64,000 nt of DNA from Amoebophrya sp. A120 (Eukaryota; Sar; Dinophyceae; Syndiniales; Amoebophryaceae): contig CAJINV010000010.1 in assembly GCA_905178155.1 (NCBI GenBank), positions 2,366,167 to 2,430,166 of the forward strand, written 5' to 3'. Below are positions 49,341 through 58,438 of the stretch, in pieces. Every line of letters starts with the position of its first letter. The first letter of the stretch is position 1. Made by a program: the position numbers and the translations under genes. A model generated the notes under the pieces. That model did not search any database. It worked only from the letters and a program-made list of their open reading frames with translations, and was not told where the DNA came from.

Positions 49341-52300
49341 TCACAAATCCGAATCTTCGGAGTCATCATCATCGTCTACTTCCGCATCTTCGATTTCAAT
49401 TGTTTCCTCGACCGGCACCTCCTTTCTCGCCTTTTTCCCGTCCTGCTTCTTCTTTCCGCCCCCAGCCGGCTTCTGCTTCATATCCTCGGTTACTTTCTTC
49501 TTGCTGCTCTTCGTCCCCTTGTCACTAGTTTTCACCCCGTCCTCCTTGTCGTTATTTTTCGTCCCTTTTTTCTCCGTTCCTTTTCCGTTCTTGTCCCCAT
49601 CGTCGGTTTTCTTGGCCGCCGCCGAGTTCTTCGCATTGCTGGCGTTCTTGCCGCCCGAAGATGAAGTAGATGTTGCTGTTATATCAGACTTGATGTTCTC
49701 AGCCCGTAGTTCTTCTCCTCCTGCCAGCAATTTTGCTTCCTCCGCAGCTTTATCAAATGCAAAAATGTCTGGGTCTGGAAGAATGCAGATGTTCGTCATG
49801 CTGTTTTTGCATGGCGCAAAATCTCTGTCATGGAAGCCCTAGCATCACAGATTTCGAGAAGCTTCCGCATTGCTTAATCCGCATGACAAATCCCCCACGT
49901 TGGTGACAGGAAATGGGCGCCTTTTGCTGCCTATGCATGAGAGATTTGTCTGTGTTGTGAAATGCGCATCACAAGTTCGCATCCTTCCAGACCCAGACAT
50001 ATTTGCAATGCATAAGCTTTCTCCTTTTTCTCCAGCATCGGCATCCACACCTTCTTGTACCACTCCACAAACACCCGCAACCCGAACGACAGGGGCGTCC
50101 GGGGCTGGTACCCGAGCAACTTCTTCGATTTTTTCAAATTATGAAAATGAAAAATCACCCCTCCCCATATCAAAATTGATGCTGAAGCTGATTTGTTACC
50201 ACGTTGCCATGCTAGAAGGGAAGTAGAGATGCGGAATGTAGTACTGGCTGGCGTTGGAAGGCCTTGCGTCTTCGGCATGACAGGAGGCAACTGGAAGCAG
50301 AAACAGCATGACAGATTACGATTACCTGCAAGCGAGGCCGCAACTCCGTCTACTCTACTTCGCTTTCTAGCAATACAACTCGATTTGTGTACACAAATCC
50401 CGCATCACAGATTTCCCTTTCGGTATGGAAAGGGGGGATTTTTCGTTTTGATACAAATCCGCGTAGGTTTGCAGCACGTCGCCCTTCGCAGCGGTTTTCT
50501 TCACGTATCGTGTGTAAAAACATCCCAAAACCAACGTTAAGATGGCGATTCTGCTACACAAACCGACAGGTCTTGTCTGTTTCGCATGACAAGCTTGGGC
50601 TCGTAGCGTTTTGTCCTGTTTAGGTAGTTGTGCCGCTGCATCACAAATCGGCCTTCTTATCCTGACTCCAGCATGCTGACAAACCGCCAGATGGCAAGAA
50701 AAAGTAGTTAAAGTGCTCTTTATCACCCTGCGCATGAGAAACATTGCAGGCTTCTTGCACCAGAGTTGCACGACGAGTCTGGGGGGGATTTGGACGCTTT
50801 TGCACTGGATATCGCGAACTTCAAGTTCAGTTTCCTATCCAGGAAAAAAAGTGTGTAAGTGTAACTTTCTTTGAGGAACAGCATCACAAATTTGCTCTGC
50901 ATGACAGAGAAAACCTGTCATGCGTGGCTTGTAAGGGAAAACACACAGGAAAAGAGAACTTCATGGCTGTCTGGCATGACAGGTGTAACTCTGTTGCGTG
51001 TTTTGCATTACAGATTTACACTTACACAGTTTTTTTCTTGCATATTTCCCCGTGTAATTGTACTTGGCGTAGATCTATCGATTACAAAAGCATCGTACAA
51101 CTTTCTAGCAGCAATTGCATGACAATTTTTTTCCGGGAAGATGAAAAAAAAAATGCAACTTGTTGCTATGCTGAATTAGAAAAAGGAAATATGTCTGTAT
51201 TGCACACAAAAGTGCAAGAATTCGTACGATGCTTTGCCAGAATTCATAAGATCTTCTCCCGCTTCTCCAGCGATTGCTTGTACTCCTTCTTTATGCATTG
51301 CAAACATGTCTGGGTCTGGAAGATTAAAACTTGTCATGCTGTCTCTGGAGTCGAAAAAAATCTGTATTGCATGACCCGCAAGAGAAGTCCGCTTTGTGTT
51401 ACTTACGCGGAAAGGGCATGTCTCATGCGGAATACGCATCAGGAAGCCCTCTAAAAATCTGAGATTCTAGGGCCATGCATCACAGACATCATGGGTCATG
51501 GAAAATATGCATGACAAACCTGGCATTTTTCCAGACCCAGACATATTTGCATTTGATATTCTTTTTCGCCTTGATTTTCGATTGTTGCAGCTCCATCTCC
51601 GCCTTGCGCCGTTGCTCCTTCTTCTCCTGCTGCGCCACGCTCGGGTAGTACGGCCGCCCGTTGCGCATGATCGGGCCTACCTGCCGCTCCTCAGCCTCGT
51701 CCGCATCCAGCATCGCCTGCAGCTCGTCCGTGTCAAATGCAAAAATGTCTGGGTCTGGAATGTTGCCGGGTTTGTCATGCATATTTTGCATGACCCAGGA
51801 TGTCTGTAATGCATGACCTAGCGTGGTCAGAGATTTTATCATAGAAGGCTTCGCGATGCCATTTCTGCATGACAAATGCCCTCCCCGCGTCGCACAAACT
51901 AGACTCCTCTTGCTAATCATGCAACACAGTTTTTTTTTAGAGTCCAAAGTTAGCATCACAAGTTGCATTCTTCCAGGAGACCCAGATGACATTTTTGCAT
52001 TTGATAGTCCTGCAGCGCCTGCAGTTCCTGCTCGTACTCCCCGTCGCCGACGCCCGGCGCGCCGATCACGTATCATGTGCGACAACGTCCCCACCCATTA
52101 CTATCTATTATATTCATGCGAAAGTAGAGGTCTACAGAGGATAAAAGAGAGGTGGCCGAGAGGTCAAAAAGAGGCCGACAGAGGTAAAAAAGAGGTCGAC
52201 CGAGGTGAAGAGGTGGCGCGGGGGGTCTTTCGAGAGGGAGACCGAGAGGTGGCGCGAGTATAGCCCGCCGAAGGGTCCACTCTTTAGCGCCGCTGAAGCG

Positions 52301-55300
52301 CCTCGGAGGGTGCAGAGAGGTGGAAAGGAGGGCAAGCGAGAGGTGGGCAGAGGTGCCGAGAGGTTGCGCGAATAAGGCGGGACCTCTTGCGCACCCTCTC
52401 GGCGACCTCCCGGCCACCTCTGTAGCCCTCTGCCCGCGAGTATAGCCCGACTATTAGCGGGGACCTCCGAGAGAGGTCAAAAAGAGGGGCCGCGAGAGGG
52501 CCCAAAAAACCCGAATCCGCCCGGCACGCGGCCGATTTTCCTGGGGCTTTGTCATCGTGCAGGCCCACACCCTCTCGCGCCATCACCTCGCGCACCCTCT
52601 CGCGCACCCTCCCGCGTCAACCTCCCGCGCGTGATCAAAAAAGAACAGCGCGGCCCCCGTTCTGCTTCGGTAGGCACCTACGCCGAGGCGGTTTCGCTTC
52701 GCCCCCAAGCTTCGCTGCAGCTGCTCCCTGCGCATAGCGCCGGAAGGCGCGGGAAGCGCGCAGGAGGCCCAGCGGGCTGAGATGGCGCAACCCGCGCCAG
52801 TATTTCCCTCGACCTATCACGTCGCGCGCAAAGGCATGGCGCTGTGGCCCGGTCCGCAAATAGTCCTGCCCCGCCACAACAGCCGCTCGCCCCGGCGTCA
52901 GCCGGGGCATGGCTGGTAGTTGTAATGCAAATGCGCATGCTGCTGAGAATGTTTCTCATGCGGAGCCCCATGCCGAGCATTTTCTACTTGTGTTTCGGAA
53001 TTTGTGATGTTCCAATCAGCATGCCGCGCTAGCTCTGTGATGCTGCTGAACTAGCTGAACAGGATTACACTACGAGGCTCAACTTGTCATGCGCAACAGC
53101 CATAGTGTGTTGATTTGTCTAGCAGACTCCCCAATTTGGCTACGGGGTGTTTAAGTTTATGTACTGGATGAGACCAAAATAAGGCACAGAGAAACTATGG
53201 GGTGGGGACATTCTTACGCAAGATATCACGTTGGTGTTGTTCACAGTGGTGCCGTTGCTGGCGAACACCGCCGCCTCGATCGTTTTCACGAAATCCATCA
53301 AAGACATCGGATCGGAATTCCCGAGATTGAACACCTCCTGCACGACCTCCGTATCACAGGAAAAAAGCGCTACAGTTACACATTGTGTTGCAAGACCGGC
53401 AACAGAGACAACCTTTTTCATGCAGGAAATGCTTGGGAGCCTCGTTTCCTTCCTGTTTCCCCTTATGATCTTCGCATTACAAGTTCTCTCTGCCACACAG
53501 AGAAAATTTGTGATGCACAAACTCCAACAAATATGTAACTGTAACACTTTTTTCTCGTGATACTCCGGGTCGGTTGTACAGTATTGCACGTGCTCGTCCT
53601 CGGGCGGGATTCTCATGTTTTCAAACATCGGCGTGGGCAAGGGCCCGCACCAGTTTTCCGACTTCCGCGTGATGTACTCCAAACTCCGGTAAATCCCGTC
53701 GACAATGTCATCGACGTAGGTGAAGTCGCGGCTCGCTTTCCCCTTGTGAAAAATCTGGATCGGGTTTTTCTTCATTTTCGGGTTCAAAATTTTGTCCACG
53801 AAGTACCAACTGCAAAAATGTCTGGGTCTGGAAGATTGCCATGTTTGTCGTGCATATTTTGCATAACCCGCGATGCCTGTAATGCGTGACCTAGCATCAC
53901 AGATTTTTAAAGAGCCTTCTGATGCGTATTCCGCATGAGAAACGCCCACTCCGAGTAGCACAAACTGAACTCGTCTTGCTGGTCAGGCAATACAGATTTT
54001 TTTTTACCTTCCAGAGACAGCATCACAAGTTGCAACCTTCCAGACCCAGACACTTTTGCATTTGATACGAAGTCAAAGTACGCCATGTCCGGCCGCCCAT
54101 AGGTGCCGTACACGGTGAAAAACCGCAGGCCGACGGACTGGATCTCGTACAAATTCGCGTAGGTTTTCGCGGTCAGTTCATTCATCCGCTTCGTCGTCGC
54201 GTAGAGCGACGCCGGGCTGTCCACCGGGTCGGACTCGGCAAACGGGACCTTCGTGTTTTTCCCGTAGACCGAAGAAGAAGAGGCGTAGACCAAGAGGATT
54301 TCCTGCAAATGCCGCTCCTCCTCCTCCCACTCCTCTTCCACCCGTTTAAGTTCCCCAGTCCTCTTCGACATTTTTTCCTTCTTGTTCACGATCATGCGTG
54401 GCTCTCTCCGCTTGTTCTCCTCCCGAATCGCCTCCAGCAAGTCCATATCAAATGTGAAAATCTCTGGGTCTGGAAGATGATTGCGAGATTTGTCATGCAT
54501 ATCCCGGGTCACGCAAATGGCGTCTGATGCAGGCAAAAGCATCACAGGTTTTGAGCACGCCTCATGATGCCTGTCCCGCATGAGAAACTTCCTACTTGCG
54601 TGCCAAGAAGTGGACAGCTTTTGGCGCTCATGCAACGCAAATTTTTGTGTGTTCCAGAGTTTGCATCACAAGTTTGTACTCTTCCAGACCCAGACATATT
54701 TGCATTTGATAGTCCACAAAACACTCCACATTGTTCCGCACGTATTCCTGCGGTGCCTCCAAACTGTACCTCACCCCCGCCTCCGTATGCATTGCAAAAG
54801 GATCGATTGCACTCGGAGAAATTGCAGTTCCGCATGACAAATAAGCTTGTTCTGTTTCTGATTCTGTACCTAATTCTCCATGAGAAGTTTCGACTTTTCC
54901 TTCTGGGAAAACTTGTGGTCATGGAACTTGTACTAGTACAACTACAATCTTCCCTTTGCAATGCATATTGCGCAGCCAGGTGCAAAACGTGCGTCACGTT
55001 GAAGGCCTGGAAGATGTCCTTCAAAAATTTCCGGTCGCACACATCCCCATCGTACAGCGGGAACGTCTTGGTCAGGTGAAACGTTTTATTCAAAACCTCC
55101 GTGCCCGGCTTCTGCTCGCTAATCCGCTTGCCCCGGTGGCGAATGTTTTTCCCCGCCTGTTTCGCGGCCGCTTTCGCTGCGTTGATCGCTTCTGGCTCTT
55201 TCTCCTTGCTCTTCCGCTTTCCCTCGATGTGGTCCAGCTGCCGCTGCAGCGCGCTCACCCGGGCTATCAAAGTGAAAAAAGCCTCCACCCCATACGGAAA

Positions 55301-55724
55301 ACGAAATTTGTGATGCTGTATTTCATTCAGTACACAAATCGACTTGCATTGCCGGAAGGCCAAGGGCCGCAGTCGTGGACTCGCTTGCAGGCAATTTGTC
55401 ATGCTGTTTCCCACTTCCAGCTGCCTCCGGTCATGCTGAAGATGCAAGGCTTTCCCACGCCACCCAGCACTAGAGTCCGCATCTTTATTTCCCTTCTAGC
55501 ATGACAAAGCTGATTTGTGGTCACAAATCAGCATCACAAATTTCCGTTTTAATATGGGGATTTTTCACTTTGATACGGGCTTTTTTCAGGTCCACGTCGT
55601 AGTAGGAGTTGAAAGAGTCCAAACCGACCACCTTATAGTGGTTCTCGATAGCAAGTTTCATGGTGTGGTACCCCACGAAGCCGGCCGCGCCGGTGATCAG
55701 AACGACCGGGGCTTGGAGCACCAT
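49341..55724 (-). CDS. UDP-glucuronate 4-epimerase-like NAD-dependent epimerase
   Basis: Fourteen exons with thirteen introners and no other intron: 55724-55576, 55264-54968, 54785-54712, 54445-54068, 53803-53563, 53351-53226, 52070-52007, 51730-51559, 51291-51249, 51075-51045, 50835-50812, 50505-50454, 50139-50015 and 49750-49341. The N-terminus has the Rossmann NAD site TGAAGFVGYHT. HLAAQ joined to AGVRYSLEAP, VYASSSSVYG, the catalytic YATTK pair (Y-x3-K), RFFTVYGTYGRPDMA and GDVLQTYADLKKSKKLLGYQPRTP follow in order. RFFTVYG-x-x-GRPDMA is typical of UDP-glucuronate 4-epimerase, which makes UDP-galacturonate for glycans. Unusual additions are Lys/Glu-rich insertions after the first exon and before YASS, an insert of about 120 residues before GDVLQ, and an acidic/lysine C-terminal tail ending DDDDDSEDSDL. 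Start is ATG 55722-55724. Confidence 0.88.
49751..50014. mobile_element. Introner, family A
   Basis: Perfect TSD AGCTT. Removal joins KKEKA to AEEAKLL near the epimerase C-terminus. Confidence 0.88.
50140..50453. mobile_element. Introner, family B
   Basis: Perfect TSD CAAAT; left end TATGAAAATGAAAAATCACC. Removal joins LQTYADL to KKSKKLLGY. Confidence 0.88.
50506..50811. mobile_element. Introner, family C
   Basis: TSD TCACG left, TCGCG right; left end TATCGTGTGTAAAAACATCC. Removal joins LNLKFA to VKKTAAK. Confidence 0.86.
50836..51044. mobile_element. Introner, family D
   Basis: Perfect TSD TTTCC; 209 bases. Near-identical, oppositely oriented copy of 60431-60639. Leaves a 24-base exon beside it. 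Confidence 0.89.
51076..51248. mobile_element. Introner, single-copy family M
   Basis: Perfect TSD AGATC; arms TATCGATTACAAAAGCATCG and CGATGCTTTGCCAGAATTCATA. Removal joins EKREK to IYAKYNY in the epimerase. Confidence 0.83.
51292..51558. mobile_element. Introner, family A (reverse orientation)
   Basis: Perfect TSD TTCTT; left end TATGCATTGCAAACATGTCT. Interior inverted relative to 51731-52006, which is in the same gene. Confidence 0.87.
51731..52006. mobile_element. Introner, family A
   Basis: TSD GTCCG left, GTCCT right. Removal is in frame around ELQAL/ELQAM. Interior almost identical to 452-713. Confidence 0.87.
52071..53225. mobile_element. Introner, family C, enlarged by a nested insertion
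   Basis: Perfect TSD TCACG; left end TATCATGTGCGACAACGTCC, right end GGGACATTCTTACGCAAGATA. Total 1155 bases instead of about 280, because foreign GC-rich sequence fills 52090-52915. Removal joins NTNV to IGAPGVGD of the epimerase. Confidence 0.85.
52090..52915. mobile_element. GC-rich insertion with GAGGT repeats inside an introner
   Basis: About 820 bases between the left arm and the body of the family C introner. Its first half is a degenerate AGAGGTcg/GAGGTggc repeat, partly inverted (ACCTCTC); its second half is GC-rich without repeats. No coding content supported. Confidence 0.65.
53352..53562. mobile_element. Introner, family H
   Basis: Perfect TSD CTCCG; arms TATCACAGGAAAAAAGCGCT and mirror. 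Removal leaves the frame from DPEY-type codons into VVQEVFNLG. Confidence 0.88.
53804..54067. mobile_element. Introner, family A
   Basis: Perfect TSD CGAAG; left end TACCAACTGCAAAAATGTCT. It follows the RFFTVYG-x-x-GRPDMA motif of the epimerase. Confidence 0.88.
54446..54711. mobile_element. Introner, family A
   Basis: Perfect TSD GTCCA. Removal joins NNVECFVD to LLEAIREE. Confidence 0.88.
54786..54967. mobile_element. Introner, single-copy family L
   Basis: Arms TATGCATTGCAAAAGGATCG and CCCTTTGCAATGCATA; TSD CTCCG left, TTGCG right (diverged). Removal restores the conserved HLAAQ-AGVRYS of epimerases. Confidence 0.8.
55265..55575. mobile_element. Introner, family B
   Basis: Perfect TSD CGGGC; removal joins DLKKAR to VSALQRQ. 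First intron of the epimerase. Confidence 0.88.
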
Positions 55725-58438
55725 GTTAGTACTTCCTCTCGCCGGTGGTCAAGCTTATGAGTAACTAAAAAGTTCTGCGAAAGAAACACAATCAAGATTG
55801 AAACAGTGTCACATCCCAGAAGCAGATCCGAGTTTGTTGGTCGTGGTCCTAACAGAGGCTAGAAGGCCAATGGCCGACCAAGATGTGGTCGAAGCTGAAG
55901 TTATTGCCAATTGATTTCACTGAAACTCCATCCCCATGTAGTTGCCAAGATGTTGATCCTGCAGAAACAGCCTGACTGCTGGACAAAGACTGACAACTAC
56001 ACCGACTGGTGAACAGAGCGAGAAATATATAAGGACTAGCGAAGACGCAAATGACAGGTCTGCATCGCAAAAAGTTTCGACAAGTGGGAAATAAATGCGT
56101 AACCAGCAAGAACTACACGGCCAAACGAAACAAGAATGAACTCCGAACAAAACGAAAACAGCGCATGAAATAAAAAATGTAGAACAAATAAACCGGGGCC
56201 GCTTGGTGTCATCCAGCATTCTGACAAGCCTCCTGCTTCGGCTTGCCACAGTGAAGTGTTCGCTGTCTTCGTCTCTTCGTCGGTACTTCTCATCTCTTCC
56301 CGGGTCGACGTTTGTTATCGCCCAGTAAAGAACAAGTCTCAGAAGATCATCAAGGTGTAGAAGTCAGTGACTGATCATAAAACAAGAGTCTCAACGACCT
56401 TATCCAGATAGCGCTTTACGGAAAAATCGTGTTATCCGGACAAGGTTTTTTACCAACCTTCAACTGTGGCTCACAGCGGAGGTTGTAAAAAAAATCGTAA
56501 AAAAAATCGTACAACTAGAACCATTGTACTTCAAATAGAAATACAACCTCGGCCAAACTATAATACCTTGCCCAGCTAAGTAATACGTACAACTCTAGCA
56601 GCGTAGACAGAGATATTAAGTTGCGACCACGACCTCGTCCCTAGGCTTGATGTTCTAGCATACTTTTAAGTCGGCGCTGTGTTCTCATTATCAGAAGCCC
56701 ATCCTTGGGAGGTGGATTTAAGTATATAACCAGCTAGAAAAAAGATACATCCGCCGGGAGCCTCTTCTGTTTCAGAAGAAGAGAATCCTAGCGGAAAAAA
56801 AGTTCGCTATACAGTCGCGTCGTATGTGGTACAGTAATTCGAATTTCGGCTTCTATTCTTAGTGCTTTCACTTCCCCAAACAGTACCTCTAGACTTAGTA
56901 AATACTATTTTCAAGAACGAAGAAGTACTAAAACCCCCAGTGAAGATTGTGTGCTTGGCTTGTTCAATCCCAAATTTTACAAGTTTTTTCTTGCACTGAC
57001 AGCACCTGGTACTTACACCACGGCGCTGAAGTTTTTCGGATCAAACCGCAGGAAACCCGCGTGCAGGGCTGTCATGGAGAAATAACGGTGTCGATTTTTG
57101 TAAAGCATACCAAGAACTTCATCTGTAAAGTTGTCTTTCGTACCGAAGATAGCAGTTTACCGTGGTGCAAACTTTACAACATGCTACTCATTTCTCGCAG
57201 AGGCTACGTCAGCAAATTTTTGAAAACATAGAGGTTCTAGTATAGTAGCGGCTGAAAAGAGTCTTCGTGTGCTACCTAAAGATACCTCTCGTTCAAAAAG
57301 AGGAGAGTTTTTTTTTCACCGTCTGAAAATATTTGACAGGGAAGAAACTCTCATCCAATTTGTTTTTTTTGTAGCGCGGGCTACTGAAGATATTTATTTT
57401 TGCGGAATTCCACCAGTCCTACATGTAGAACTATTTTCTAATTAGACAGGACATATTCCGCGGGTGGGCCTACCTCCGGATAATTTGCTCAGCTAGACGA
57501 TGTACATGTACAACCATGCTTCAGAGGCATGAGCAGTTGCATCGTGAGCTTGCCGAACAGATTGTAAATACTCCGAAACAAGGTCATGGGGCCACTTTAA
57601 TTGTCATAGCGACTCAATATGCGACTATACTTATGACCGCTCTACTGCGTTTTTGACATGACGCAACGTGTCAAAGAGCAAAAAGTGTGGTCCATAGTAC
57701 GTAGTATGCGTTCGTAAAAAAATATCCACAGAAGTAGTTTAATACTCGATGTAGTTGCACCGCTGCCAGCTGCTACAGTTGCCAACACCAGCACCCAATT
57801 TTCAAATTTCACTTCCTACATATTTAGAGATTGGTGTCCGATCTGCTTGGAGCAGGAGCAGTCGGAACATTTTCACCTTTTTTCACTTTCTAAAGTACGA
57901 ATGCCTTCGGTTTTGCTCTTTCATAGGGATTTCACAGCATCATTTATTTCGGATGGTCTTGTATAGTACAGTCGAAAAGTATGTTTTGAAGTACTGTATA
58001 CTTTTTGTAGACTTTCGACTACCAGGATCACAGCACACGACCAACGTAGTTTTCTATACACACGCGTGCGAATAATCTTCCATTATAGCAAAAAGGCCTA
58101 TTGCGGCCTCCCGGTTTGATCTGGATTTCACCTTGCTGTCCTCGTTGTTGATTCTATCGAAAATAAGAAAAGCTGTGTTCTCCTCCATAGAGCTGCTCTA
58201 CTGTGAGGACAATTTGGTCCTCCCGATTATACTGAAGTTAACGTCTTCACGAGAGGAGCTGCGACAAAAGATTTTTGATTTTAGTGGTATTATTCATTGC
58301 TAGTCCTACTACTTCTGGCTTGATGTCCATCATACAAGAATTCCAAATGGGACGAGTAAATCATGTAGTGATAAACGTAAACCTAAACTGTCTTCATTAT
58401 CTCCCCTCTGAACTACATCAAGCTCAACAAGAGGTTCC
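55725..58438. other. Intergenic, no gene or introner seen
   Basis: AT-rich 2.7 kb stretch. A hairpin-like run (CTCTTCTGTTTCAGAAGAAG, near 56765) is the only structure noticed. Plus-strand frames here have no recognisable content. Confidence 0.45.

Noticed and set aside
50871-51122. Conserved-looking peptide MRNSITNLL... also present near 60353
   Set aside because: Both lie within family D introners; the shared DNA explains it.
56740-56790. Hairpin CTCTTCTGTTTCAGAAGAAG as an RNA gene or terminator
   Set aside because: A short isolated stem with no context. It could be chance.
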